From NCBI GenBank assembly GCA_036186865.1, contig AP025055.1, forward strand, positions 1,172,904-1,236,903: DNA of 64,000 nucleotides, given 5' to 3'. The notes below the pieces were generated by a model that saw only the letters and a program-made list of their open reading frames with translations, was not told where the DNA came from and searched no databases. Positions within the stretch are counted from its first letter, which is position 1, and each line of letters opens with the position of its first letter. The translations under genes were made by a program, and so were the position numbers. Shown piece by piece: positions 12,755 to 24,639 of the stretch. This stretch comes from Eustoma russellianum. Its lineage: Eukaryota > Streptophyta > Magnoliopsida > Gentianales > Gentianaceae.

Positions 12755-14099
12755 CGTACTACCTATTGCTGCCATGGTGGCCTGGGCTAATGATTGCTTT
12801 ATGGGTGTAAGTAGAGGTTCAGATTGATTGGATTTTGGCTTGTTTGTTCAGTATTGTTCTCATTCCCCAGGTGATCAAATCTGGTGTCCGTGGACCGTGC
12901 AAGTTTTATCATCAATCATAACCCATCTCTGTTTTCTGAAGACCTCTTGTTTTACAAATCTGCTTTACATCCTTGATCTTCTTGTAAGCGCCATGGTTTC
13001 CCTTCTCTTTTGTGGAACATCATATAGAAGAATGTTTTTTTTGGTTCTCTCAAATTATTTTTGTAATTATTGATTTTCAGATATGTATGTTTAAAATAGT
13101 TGAGCTTATCATGTTTGGAGGTTGATTACAGTTGAGCTATAGTTACTTTCCTCCAATCTACATCTCACTGGAAGCAAACTTTCTATCACTTGGGATGATG
13201 TATTACTTGTCTGCCACTCACCCTCTCCAGACCTTAACGATAGTTTTTGCTGCCGTTAAGATATACCGGATTAATTGAATGAATCTACGTCTCTAGTGCA
13301 TTAATCATTCACAGATATTGAGTGGTGGTTATATAGTAGCGTAATGTGGTCCCCTTCTGGACTTGGATTTTCTACCATCTCAACTCCTATCATTACTGAT
13401 AACGACTAAGCATGTTTCCATGTAAGTGGTATTCGGTGTTCTTGTATTTTTGTCAAAGGTTGTGCTGAGTTTCATTACTTGGATAGTTTAATTTGTTGGG
13501 TCAGAAGTTCCAATAGTACATTTTTATTTAGTTTGTCGTGGGGTGGAAAAACATTTTGGTGTTTAATGAATTTTACACATATTTGGAGTATGTTCACCAA
13601 TTTACAAGTCAAACATCCGAATGTTTGAATTTGGTTCATTTTTGAACCTTAACTCTAAATGTCTTCGCTGCATTGGCAGTAGGATTTCGCATGTAAATCA
13701 TACAATTTCGTGCATTTAATGTTTGAAGTAATTTGATTCCTGTCATCAAATTCGGGTGCAGTTTCTTCATTCGAATACCTAAAAACTAATCAATACTTCA
13801 TCCGATCTAAAAATGTTGGTCTAGTTGAATTGGTACATAGTTATAGACGACATCATTTTGACAATATTTTTGTGAAAATTTGTCTATTATACTATTTATT
13901 TTAAAACATACTCTATATCTCCTGTATTAGTTGCATAAGGACAAAAGTGTTATAGAAACTTTAAATATTAATGTACTTCTACTTTTGTGAACTAACAAGA
14001 TTTTTGGGATAGTCTAAAAAAACAAGCTAATATTTTAGAGCGACGTTAAAGCCTAAATCTAGATAGCCTTTGTGCCAATCTTTAATGTCTGAATCAGGA
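12755..14099. other. ZFPL1 3' untranslated region and spacer, with a SINE family 2 copy
   Basis: The first few hundred bases should be 3' untranslated region. A SINE family 2 copy lies at about 13165-13280 on the plus strand, recognisable by CTCACTGGAAGCAAACT, CACTCACCCTCTCCAGACC and ATATACCGG. The rest is AT-rich with no gene visible. Confidence 0.5.
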
Positions 14100-14700
14100 C
14101 CCTACCTACCTCAATGCATCAAGGACACCAGGCATCCACAAACACACCTCTGCATGAAAGATTTACAGCACTAGGAAGAGCATCAGAAAGCCGGTGCCAG
14201 ATAAATATACTGATTTTGTGCGCAACTCTAAGCTGCAAAAAATAGATTTCCAACAAGACATTTTTGCAGTCATTTGGACTGAAGTGGACCTACAAGACTT
14301 CTCCATAGGTTGCATGTCCCAGATAGAGTGATAGGCCGACTTGACCTTGTAACACCCGTTTCTTATATGTCCCCATGTCAGCCTATCATCTCTATTTAGC
14401 CTACTAAGGGGAATCGTTACAATGGCATTTGAGACATCAACGTCAAAGGTAGAAAAACTCAACTAATAATTCCATTCCCCTTTACCTTCATCAATAAGCA
14501 GGCTTACTTTATTAGTATAAGACAACACACTAGAGATAAACATAGTGCGATAACCCTGCTAAACTACGCATTCACCAGAATATTGATATTTTCCTATTAC
14601 CAACATTACATGCCAAGCCACCTTTCAAGATATCCCTAACCTTAACAATACTTCTCCAAGAGTAAGACACGGAAGATTCCAAAGATGCTGTCAGGAAATA
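14100..14700 (-). mobile_element. LINE ORF2 fragment (region before and into zf-RVT)
   Basis: On the minus strand the segment encodes VSYSWRSIVKVRDILKGGLA-like residues near 14690-14630, then IPLSRLNRDDRLTWGHIRNG and CYKVKSAYHSIWDM at 14430-14310. This block sits just upstream of zf-RVT in plant LINEs. Frames are broken, so it is a relic. Confidence 0.75.
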
Positions 14701-15350
14701 TATCTAATGAGGACAAAGTCTCCATATTTGAAGATAAAGTATTTGATTGAAATATATCTTCTTATTGTTAAGTCTGCCTAATGCGTAATTCTTCCCGTGG
14801 CTATACTTTAAAGATCGAAAGTTTGATTAGTTTAATATTCAGTTAAAAGATCCTCAGTGTAATCACTACATTTAGTGAGACAACAACATCTAGTTAACCA
14901 AGCTTGCTTTTCAGAACTTGTCTTATTGATGACTAATTCTATGTTCACTTTCTGTTACTAATAAATTCAATGGTAAAATATTAGATAAGTTTAAAGGCAC
15001 AATTTAAATGACAAGTTGATAAACCTCTTTCACAGTTCAAATATGAGTATATCACAAGTTGTTTATAGAACAAGCTATGAACTGGCAAATGTTCAAATTG
15101 ATTGATAAACAACTGAACCCATCAAATTCAACAAAAAAAAATTGATTATAGTACAGTAAAATTCTTTAGTGCTTCACTTTTCCTCCAAAGAGTGCTCTCA
15201 CCAAATTCCTATGTGGCTGTAAAATTCAACGATTCAATACGTTTCGAAGTCAAATTCAATTATCCTGGCGTTTTACGCGTTAAAAATAAAAAGGAAAAGA
15301 CAAAAGAAAGAAAGGGCAAAAAAAGGCGGCTCCAGCATACTGTCTAAATG

Positions 15351-15532
15351 GGGATGATATCTCCTCACCGCGCGATGAGTCACCGCGCGGCTCAAGACGC
15401 GACACATGGCAGCAGTAGGGGGTGGTGAGGCTGGATGAGGGTTTACCCTCACCCAGGCTCACCACCCCTTTTTGCCACGTGTCGCGCGGTCACACTTGCG
15501 GTGAGGGGGGAGCAGTGAGGGGATCTTATCCC
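15351..15532. mobile_element. 182-bp MITE with 9-bp target-site duplication, Mutator-like
   Basis: The ends GGGATGATATCTCCTCAC (15351-15368) and GTGAGGGGATCTTATCCC (15515-15532) are inverted repeats with three mismatches. Both sides are flanked by an identical GTCTAAATG (15342-15350 and 15533-15541). A 9-bp duplication is the hallmark of Mutator-like transposition. The interior is GC-rich, non-coding and partly self-complementary. Confidence 0.8.
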
Positions 15533-15582
15533 GTCTAAATGCGCCTTATTCTTGGTCAGGTATTATTTGGCGAATGAGATCG

Positions 15583-15696
15583 AGGCTAAAAATGAGGCCT
15601 TCTATCACGCGTCGTTATGTATACGAAATCAGTTTGCAACACCCCTTTACTTTTGTACATATGACGACGCGTGATAGGAGGCCTCACTTTTAGCCT
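15583..15696. repeat. Inverted-repeat element, 33-bp arms
   Basis: The arm at 15583-15615 (AGGCTAAAAATGAGGCC and onward) is the near-perfect reverse complement of 15664-15696. The two enclose about 48 bases. Only the arms and the small size point to a MITE; no target-site duplication is clear. Confidence 0.6.
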
Positions 15697-15810
15697 ACTA
15701 GGATTTCATCCGATTATTTGGACATGAAGGAGTACATGTTCAATTTTATGATTATTTTTTATTAGCCGGTAGAAAATATAATAACGGGCCAGATTTTCAC
15801 ATACGTTGAT

Positions 15811-16008
15811 TATTTTCTACACCTTTTTTATTCGTTATAATAAAAAAACCATAAAATTATTTTTGTGTATCATAGGACAGTTATATATTCCATTTATTCA
15901 TAGTATGTATTTTGTTTGAGTAGTGCATTATAACGCTCACTTGAGAACAATACGTCGGAAGATTCCAAACATAGACCAACAACACGAATAAAAAAGGTGT
16001 AGAAAATA
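15811..16008. repeat. Inverted-repeat element, about 26-bp arms
   Basis: TATTTTCTACACCTTTTTTA at 15811 recurs as its reverse complement ending near 16008. The roughly 200-bp unit is AT-rich and non-coding. It could be a MITE; no duplication was confirmed. Confidence 0.45.
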
Positions 16009-16261
16009 TGGTTTTACACATTTTCCCTTTTTTGTTATTGGTATATTTAGAAGTGTTCATAAGTAAGGTAATTCATAGAATGTTCTAAAACACTACCTAT
16101 TTTGTTTCAAAATTGTCTTAAAAAGTAGTTTATTTTCTGGTATGTTTCATCATTATATTATAATAAATTTATACGGTCTAAGAGTAACTTACATTTATCT
16201 TAACCATCACCAGTGTTTTTATTCATTAATTAAGATACACATAAAGAAAAAGAGTGTCATG

Positions 16262-16510
16262 CCAATGAATACTACTACAACAATCATATCCAGTATATCC
16301 TAACGACATCAAAAATCAGTATATCCTAACGACATCAAAAGTTATCGATAGGGTCACAATCATACCCAGTATATCCTAACGACATCAAAAGTTATCGCTA
16401 GGGTCTGGAGAGGGTAAGAGGTAGGCAAACAATACCTCCATCCCAAGGGATAAAGAGTTTGCTTCCAGTGTGACCCTCGACTCTATATGTATCTGCATAG
16501 ATAGTACAAT
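16262..16510 (-). mobile_element. SINE family 2 copy with a repeated 3' end
   Basis: The minus-strand copy contains the family blocks (GTTTGCTTCCAGTG and CCCTAGCGATAAC on the opposite strands). Its 3' terminal block, read on plus as CAGTATATCCTAACGACATC, occurs three times in a row at about 16291-16390. Confidence 0.65.
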
Positions 16511-16729
16511 AATAGAAATATATACTATTGAATGACTTTCATTAAATATAACTGAAAAGTTTCCGATATTAAAATAGTCATGAAAATGAACATTCGTGTT
16601 TAAAAATGTGTTTAGTAATTTCAAAATTTTGGTTGCTTTTATTCGTACGTCGTCAAAACTGAGAACTGATAACTTTAATAAGTAAAACGATGCATAAAAA
16701 TATGATTAATATGATAACCAATTTAGGAT

Positions 16730-16830
16730 TTTCTAACACATGCTATGATTGCGTGCATCCGACTCTTCATACTTTGTCATAGACAGGAACTTTTAAAGCA
16801 ATATGTAACGTTGTTGATGTTATCATCCAT
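16730..16830 (+). mobile_element. SINE family 1 fragment (3' part)
   Basis: ATTGCGTGCATCCGACTCTT followed by a TTG-rich tail near 16815 matches the 3' part of the complete copies at 31300-31556 and 38997-39260. Confidence 0.5.
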
Positions 16831-17105
16831 CATCATTTCTCCTTGCATTGTACTATCCGTGTCAATGGTCCTACATTTTTAATGATAAAAAGTGTATTAT
16901 AATTTTAAATAATTTCTTATAAATGACGAGGTATTAATATTGTATGAGAAATGGATAAGATTCATGACGAACTGACACAAATGCTTTCCACTAACTCCCC
17001 ACACGCTGGCCGCCATGGTCAAACTCGGCGACTTTTTGAATTCTTGACCTCAGATTATTCTCCCCCAAGCTTAACTAATCAAACATGCTTTTTTTGCTTT
17101 TAGGT

Positions 17106-17113
17106 TATAAATA
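17106..17113 (+). promoter_or_regulatory. TATA box of the small gene at 17203
   Basis: TATAAATA lies 97 bases upstream of the ATG, which leaves room for a 60-70 base leader. The leader is A/G-rich and free of other ATGs near the start. Confidence 0.7.
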
Positions 17114-17202
17114 GACGTCAGAGGCAATTAATCAAACACATAACAGGCATCCAAAAGAAAACGATCATTCAAGAAGAAAGATCAATTGCAAAAGAAAGAG
17201 AA

Positions 17203-17481
17203 ATGGAAGGTCTAATCCCATTTGTGATCAACGCAATGAAGAGGCAAAGCCCGAATCATACTTACCGGTGCCTTTCCGATGCATCTAATCGGAGCTTCCA
17301 CTTGCTGATCGGAGATTCACTCGAAGGCTCATCTCATCGGCGAATCATTTCTGAAACTTCCACTTCAGTTGCTTCTAGTCCGAGGCAGATGAGCAGCTAT
17401 CAGATATCGAGCGCAACTGTTAACACACGTCCAACGGCGGCGAAGGGAGGAGCAAAAGCTTATGATTATGACCTCCATTAA
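17203..17481 (+). CDS. Small plant protein of unknown function, 92 residues, intronless
   Basis: A complete ORF with an upstream TATA box (17106) and an AATAAA-type signal about 100 bases after the stop. The protein begins MEGLIPFVINAMKR, which I recognise as the usual start of a plant-only family of small uncharacterised proteins; that assignment is from memory and moderate. The middle is serine/histidine-rich (LLIGDSLEGSSHRRIISET) and the end is tyrosine-rich (KAYDYDLH). There is no signal peptide and no catalytic motif. It faces the polymerase kappa gene tail to tail, with about 1.1 kb between the stops. Its codon use and regulatory signals make it a credible gene rather than a chance ORF. 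Confidence 0.7.
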   Translation: MEGLIPFVINAMKRQSPNHTYRCLSDASNRSFHLLIGDSLEGSSHRRIISETSTSVASSPRQMSSYQISSATVNTRPTAAKGGAKAYDYDLH

Positions 17482-18561
17482 TATAGAGTGAGTATGTTTT
17501 TATGTATAAAATTCACACAATAGTTTGGGAAATGACGGACCACGCAAAGGCAAGGGCGCCGGCTTGTTGTTTGTTCATGCAATAAAATGAATGTAACATA
17601 CAAGTGTCTTTATTTTTAATTCTTCATATATTGCGTATTATACTTTTGATCATTATGATTAAATTCATTGGAAGTGTTTATTGTGATGGAGTTTTCATCC
17701 CCTTAGGTTGTTTGTTCTGAAGTTTTCAGTTACAAAGTTCAATGTTTGAATAACAAGATCGATCTAGTTTTTATGAATGGTCGTTAGCAAATTATGATTG
17801 AGATGATGTTGAAATTGGGGTTTATCTTATATCTATTAAAAATCTTAAAACAATAGGTGATAGTATCTCATCCTTATATAACCTATGTATTTTATCTCAG
17901 AGTGGCTGATGTAAGACCATACCTTTGTCCGATAAAAGGATTGAAGATAGATATACAAACAGTGTATACATCCATATCAAATCAACTCAGTTAAGTATTT
18001 CCAAACACGTGAAGATAAAGGTCACGCAGGTTGATGTTTAATACTGTCAAACCAAGTTATCAGAACTCACTGCTGCGCTAGAAACCATCTCTTTAATCTA
18101 CGGAATAAAATCCGATGGAATCTACCTATGTAATTCTTTAATAAAATCATAGAACCAAGTTCTTTGACCTCCAAGACAACATAGATTCCTTCCGCAACTC
18201 TGTTTATGCTGACCCAAATCAATAAATTTACATGTAAAACGTGGATAAGCTTAACAACATTTTCGCTCTTGCATTAGCTTCTAGCTTTCCTGGTGTTATG
18301 TAATATATTTCAGGCAAAATGCAACCAGACAACATAAAAGCCTGCAGCATGTTCGAGCTACGTTATAAAAAATGAAAATTTTCTCGAGTGTCGAGCATTA
18401 TTTACAATTTCTGCTAGTGCACACATTCTCCATATATGTTACAAACTACTGTTGCCATACAACAAAACTATAGTACAAGCGAAGATAATTTGTCACCTTA
18501 AATATCAATGAACGCATGACCAAACGATCTATCTCATCTCAATATACGTTGTACATAGGCA
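17482..18561. other. Spacer between two convergent genes
   Basis: AT-rich DNA containing the 3' untranslated regions of the small gene (signal near 17580) and of polymerase kappa (minus strand, below 18562). I see no further gene or transposon in it. Confidence 0.6.
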
Positions 18562-21500
18562 TCAGAAATTCTGATTCATCTTCGTGAAGTATTTGTCAAT
18601 AGACACATGTTTAACGTCTTTAACTGATGATTTCTGCTTCTTCCTCTGCTTAGTGAAGTCACTCATGCCAACTCTTTTGGTCAACCTAATAACAGTACAG
18701 GATCACAAAATTCTCATGGTGCAACCATAATCTTGTGTAATCAATATACGGACTCAAAAGAAAAAAGTGAACGTGCACAGACATGTTTATAGCCCTGATC
18801 AGAAAGCAACAATGACATGAAGGACAACGATGAAATAGTTAGTAGTTGGGAGTAGCTACCACGGAGTACCTTTCCTCTTGGACTGGATTTTGGTGGTTGT
18901 AACCCGATTCCTCATCTTGCAACTTCTCAGCAAGATGGAAATCAAAATGTTCTTGTCTTTCCGCGATGAAGCTGGGTGGCAGTTCAACTCCACATACCGA
19001 ACATTTATAGTCATCCACCCATGAAAATGATTCTATATGACTTCCAAAAGTACCTGCTTCAATACCTTCATAGAGACTGTCGCTCAAGCTGTGAGGAATG
19101 CTCTCAGGATCTTCAGGCAGGGTTACTCTTTTACGTAATAGAAAATCTTCATTACCTGTGGTTGTTATTGATCGTGTTGCTATACCTGGGTCATTGACCT
19201 GGATAATGAAACACGCATTTTCAAAAGATTACGCAGAAAAGAAAAAAGTGAGAGCAAATTGACTATCCACTGTCAGAAAGAACACGCTGGGAAGTTTCCT
19301 TTTGAAGCCTGACAAATCTCTAGTGAAGAACGGAAAAACAAATTTAAGCTTTAACATACTTCTGCAGCTTTATTATTCCAATTTTCAGTAAGGCCTTCAG
19401 AGTCAAAATTGTTTGGTCCATGGACATGATCACCATCAGCATGAAGAATGTCAGGAATATGATTGGTGCCCCATGAATCTCTAAATTCCGGATTCTCACA
19501 TCCTAAAAGAGGGGGATGATCCTCTATGCAGAGAGAATGAGCATCATTGCTGATCTCAGAGCTGAAGGACACACTATCATCTGTAGTCGTATTTTGTTGA
19601 CAAGAATTTCCCGAAGAAATAAAGCTGGAAAGTGTTTTTTGTGTAGGATCGGCAAGAATTCCATTTGTTTCATTGCGAAAATGAGACATTCGCAGCCCTA
19701 TAAAACACACAGAACATCTGAAACATAATTAAATACAAGCACGTGAAACAGTTACGATTATCAGTTCAAGGAGCAGTATTCCAGTGCTCACCCATTAGTC
19801 TTAAAGACACTGGAAGTTCAGCCTTCAGCAGTTTCGAAGCATTTTTTAGGATATCATTGCTGGAGCTTATGAAACTTGGTAATGTCAGAGCACGTGTCCG
19901 AACCTACAGAGTAGACCTTTGATAAAGATGCATTTACACCAAGATAAAAAGGCAAATTCCTACTCCTAGATCAAGGATTGGTAAAAAGAGAAAGTTAAAG
20001 GAAAGAAGAAAAAGTTTTTCTTCAAGAATGGAGAAGATAAAAAGGAAAACAGGGGAAGATAAAAGACCTAGATGATAATGGCTGGACTAAAGTTCTCAAC
20101 AAACTTAATTGTAAGGGGGAGAAAAAGATTTTAAGGATCACCTCAAATGATTCAGTTTTCAACTTCAATGACAATGTCTTTCCATAGAGACATGCTTTTT
20201 CCATGTCAGCAGAGAGCGTCTCTGCAAGATCCGCTGCAAACACAATTCAACATACTATGATTACAAGGTCATATACTTGAATGCTATATGGTAAAATTGT
20301 AGAAACTTGGTCAAATCATCTAGAAGAAATTATGCATCCTAGCCAGACAACTTCACGTTATTAGAGAAATATTAAAGTGCTGTAACGTATTCCTAAATCA
20401 TCCCAATTTCATTAGCCTGAACAAAAGGAAGAGAAAGAGCAGCATCTAAAAATTGGGAAAAGAAAAGGAGCCACAATTTGATCTTTTAAATGTATTTTTT
20501 CACCATTCCCAAAAGATAGCCATCATATGAGTTATAACATTGCAAAACCAGCCAAAATGGAACCACGATCAGTGAACCAGACCTTATAGTCTCAAAACAC
20601 AAAAAAGCCTCTGCGATAAGCAAGAATCTATTACCTAATTTCTGATTAAAAAAGAGCTCGTTACTGGTTGCTGAAAATGTCCTCTCAGTGCTTATACTTT
20701 TCCTAGAACTTATTTGGGGAGTCTCAGTTCCTCCAAGTCCCAGAGCAACTGAGAGAAAAAAGTCTGCATCCAAAGGGTAAGAGAATAAGTATTACGACAA
20801 ATGAATTATGTTAAAAACCACGATCATGAAATAACAAGAAGCTTCTATCTATAGTAGTGACGGTAAGAATTAATAAATTTCAGTGAAAGAAACCGATAAT
20901 GAATGAAAACAACCTAGTGCCTTCCAAGGAATAGTGAAACAGCAAAGGAGCATAATAACTAGACGGCATGAAACTCTCACCCATTACAAACCTGATGAGG
21001 CACGGGAGAAAAGTGCACAAAGAAAACTACTCTTTTGCAACATCTCTTCACATGTTGTGATCCCCAAGGCATTCTTTAAAATACTTTCAGTAACCTTACC
21101 AATGCCTCCAATCTGTTGAAGAATTTCCTCTCATTAAAATTCCATTACAGATCTATAGAATTGAAATAATCTGCCAGGTCAACTATCGCCAAACAGATAA
21201 AAGAAAATAAAAGGCAAAAAAATACCTTCCTGATTGGAAGTGAAGAGATGAATGTAATGACAGCCATTCTATTGTTTGATAAAATAAACTGACCATTGGG
21301 CTTGTTGATGTCAGAGCAAACCTTGCAGAAAATATTTAAATATCCACCAATAAGATCCAGAAATAAACAAGACATGCAAATTGGCATAACAGGATATAGC
21401 AAGTTTCTTCAAAAAGTGACAATTCACCAAATCTGAAGAAAAGTTGCAAGTTAAATGCAAGCCCAAATTGTAGATGGCCTAAGGACCACTTTAGGATCAA

Positions 21501-23972
21501 GATACGTGATCAACAGAAGAACACACAGGGTCCTACAATCAGTGTGGAAAACAAACCTTGAAAGCATTATATCGAAGTAGCCATCTATTTTCCAAAATCT
21601 TAGGTTCAGGTAATAAAACAAGTTTAATTGGCTTGAGCGCAATTAAACAGATAGAGAACTCCTGAAATTAAGCATTAGAGGTGTTAAACAAACCGAAATG
21701 TCTGTTCAAGTTCATTTGTTAATTTTAATTAAGAGAGCCAAGTTCAAACATCTAATTTGATTCGTTTATCAAACGAGCCGAACTGTTTGGCTTGTTTAAA
21801 GAGTTATGATGTATCGAGCAAAACTTGAATAATTTATTAGGTCGTTAAACTAAACAAGCCAAGCCGAATTATTTGTTTGCCTAAACGAACCCAAACTTGA
21901 AAACTCACTATTAGGCTCGGTTTGGTTGTTTACAGCCCCATTAAGCACAGACTTATTCATGTTCATTCAAAATTTTCTCTAAAATACATTAAAGACACCT
22001 ACATGATTCACTTCTACATATTTATAAACTGCACGAGCAAAAATATGAGTTGCGAAGAACATGACTATCTATTAAAGACAACATTCTAACATGTATTACG
22101 AATTCTTATTCGCAGGGGAAAAACAGAGAAAAAGAGAAAAAGAAGGGAAGTACTATGAATTCTATCATCACCATTTTCAAACACCTAACACATAAAGTGA
22201 ACTCTACACGAGAAATGTACCACAAACCAGCATAAAGGCCATTACTTTATTTTTGAGTCCTAAGGTCATTATTATTTTAAGAGCTGGGCAACCTTGACAT
22301 TTCATAAATATGAATCAAATAAGTTCCCATCAAAAAATGAGCATTTCATGCACTATCAAGACTGCAGAATATTTTATAAACAGTATTCTGTACTCCTTTT
22401 TATACCTTGGCCAGCAAACGATTTGGTGCCACTCCAGCACTACAAGTAAGGCCTGTCTCATTGAACACACTTGATCTGAGCTCTTCAGCCACCTGTAATT
22501 GACACACAGTGAACAAAAAGGGGGTCTCATTGACTAAAGAGAAGATAACCAAATGAAGGTTCCAACATTGCAACCTTTTCTCTTACCTCCCCACCATTTA
22601 GTCCACGTTCTCGACAAACCTTGGTAATATCAAGGTAAGCCTCATCCAAGCTTGCAGCCAAGAAGTTTGGATCATATCTCTGGAAAACTGAAGAGTTGAA
22701 TAATTGGCATCACGGATCACTAGTATCTCCATCCCAGGAAAAAACCACTAACAAACAGTCTTCATACCTTTTCTAGTCAAATCACTATAATGGGTGTATT
22801 TCTTGAAGTCCACAGGGACAAAAATCAGTTCAGGACATAATTTACGCGCAATGAATCCAGGCATAGCAGCCCTCACACCAAACTTCCTTGCCTGGAAAAG
22901 GGACACATTTACTATAAATTATTGAAAAATCAGAGAGGAAAAATGTTCTGACATACTCTGAAATACGAAGAGAGATAATCCATGCTCCACTAGAGTAATA
23001 CAAGTCAAATAATTCAGCCCATCCCATTAATTGAAGAAACTTAGACATGTGAACCTCATAATTAGCAGTAGAGATCATAGACATCCCACCAACAGCCATC
23101 GGCTTGCCTTTTAGTGAAGGATCAGACAGTGTCTCAACAGCTGCATAGAAAGCATCCATATCCACATGCAGCCAAGATTTTGATAAATCACGACTGGCTT
23201 CCAACTCCAATACCCTCTTATCAGCAATCTGAAAAAGAAAAATATCATTGTTAACATATATAAACTGCAGAAACCATACTTCAAAAGTACACATCGCATT
23301 ACCTATCCACTAATCAATATATCAAACCAATAAAGAAGCATATATCACCAGGGTGATGAACTATATAGCTAAAATAAAAATGACGAAGCACATTGTTGTA
23401 CACAGAATCGACATTAAATCATGGCCTAAGCCCAACAATAAGAAGATTGATGCAAATACTAACTGTGTAACTAGTGCAGAATGATATATTAAAAAAAAAA
23501 TCCGATAAGAAAGGCATATAAATCTTAGATGGAAATTTTGGATTGCAAATTCTAGTTAGGCACAATACCTTCTGATAATGGGATAAATCAGCAGCAGTAA
23601 GCTTAGCGCAACGAGCACGCATGTTTTCAATTTTCTGCTTCATATAAGCTTCCTTTCTTTCTTCATTCTCGAAATACTTGGAACCTTTACTCATCTCATA
23701 CACTATCCTCTGTACTTTTTCCTTATCCACCCCTTCCATTCCTACAATTACAAAATCGTCACCAAACTTCAAGTCATATAAATTTCATCCTCTATACAGA
23801 AACGAAGTATATAACCTCTCATCGCATCTTTTAACTTACTTCGATCAAAAGTTGAAGAAATAGCGGGAATAAAATTACCTGCTTTTGCATTGGTATAGAC
23901 AGTGTGATAAGATTGCCACGGCTTGTCGCCGGAGCTGTTGCCACCGAAGGCTGAAATTTCTGGCTTCTCCAT
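18562..23972 (-). CDS. POLK: DNA polymerase kappa (Y-family translesion polymerase), 14 exons, 697 residues
   Basis: Coding exons in gene order: 23972-23879, 23741-23569, 23228-23055, 22891-22768, 22687-22587, 22492-22406, 21321-21226, 21112-20992, 20763-20635, 20233-20142, 19903-19792, 19697-19360, 19198-18870, 18685-18562. They total 2094 bases, all in frame. I chose the ATG at 23972 (MEKPEIS) over an in-frame ATG at 24005 because plant homologues start near here. Catalytic acidic residues are visible: Asp112 and Asp114 in HVDMDAFYAAVE, and Asp203-Glu204 in SLDEAYLD. The helix-hairpin region IRKIGGIGKV and the little-finger block SISTERTF follow. A UBZ ubiquitin-binding zinc finger (Cys613, Cys616, His631, His635) and a C-terminal PCNA-interacting motif (IDKYF) complete the protein. 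The family bypasses minor-groove guanine lesions in the nucleus. Confidence 0.95.
21675..21940. mobile_element. hAT-type MITE in polymerase kappa intron 6
   Basis: An exact 8-bp duplication, ATTAAGCA, flanks the element (21667-21674 and 21941-21948). The ends carry GGTGTTAAACAAACC and its rough inverse GGTTTGGTTGTTTACAGCC. The interior repeats AAACGAGCCGAACTG-like and TTCGGCTCG-like blocks, shared with the copies at 33747-34046 and 39769-40045. It is non-coding. Confidence 0.75.
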
Positions 23973-24115
23973 TTTGCCGATTTCATGCGAGTGCGCGAGA
24001 CGCAAAACAAAGAGCAGAAATGGGTTGGTTGGGTGGGAGGGGGAAGAAGAAGAAGAGAGTCAAACCCGGGAAATTGAAAATACATTTTGCTTTAACCAAC
24101 CCGAATTATTCTAAC

Positions 24116-24188
24116 AGCCCAAAATTGAAATCAGTTCAATAAGCTTTTATATTAAAAAGCCCATTTTAATTACAGATCATCTGGCCCA
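24116..24188 (-). promoter_or_regulatory. Three site II (TGGGCY) motifs upstream of polymerase kappa
   Basis: On the minus strand TGGGCC (24183-24188), TGGGCT (24158-24163) and TGGGCT (24116-24121) lie 144-216 bases before the start codon. Site II elements bind TCP factors and are common in promoters of plant replication and cell-cycle genes such as PCNA. Regulation of this gene by them is inference. Confidence 0.5.
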
Positions 24189-24240
24189 ATAACTGATTTT
24201 AGGTTTGTTTTGATCTTGGATCGTTTTATTAACTGAATCA

Positions 24241-24475
24241 CGAGTTACATGGGGAATAAGCTATCTACTTCTACATATTTACGTGTTACCGCAACACTAT
24301 TGTAATTACATAAGCTTGTCAAGTCTTGTTTCATTGCCCTCCAAAGAATGTTGTTATAGACATGATACAGTGATAGACGGTGGTCAAACTCGCAATAGTG
24401 AAAAAGGTTACGCCAATACCAGATAGTGCGCATGCCTTTCTGAAATGCATAACGCCACTCTACATCCAAAAACGA
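24241..24475 (-). other. Open segment resembling LINE debris
   Basis: The minus strand holds a short open frame with residues such as TIWYWRNLFHYCEFDH. The composition recalls LINE ORF2 C-terminal regions, but no definite motif is present. It could be chance. Confidence 0.25.
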
Positions 24476-24639
24476 ATGTTGTAATGAGTTTTACTGGTTG
24501 GCCAATATCCATGCAGTGATCAATATTTCAAGAAAAATCAACTTTTAAAGTTGGATATAATTAACGTTATATAGTTGTGTAAATTACGTCTGAAAAATTA
24601 TCTCTGAATTTGATGTTTGTTATATATATTTCTTTATAG

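Noticed and set aside
18839..18869. Reading polymerase kappa exon 13 on to the stop at 18839
   Set aside because: A GT donor at 18869 joins in frame to 18685, and this gives the family C-terminus with a PCNA-binding motif; the read-through end has no such motif.
23972..24005. Upstream in-frame ATG of polymerase kappa (11 extra residues)
   Set aside because: Possible, but family members start near MEK/MEN..., so the inner ATG at 23972 was preferred. 5' end data would decide.
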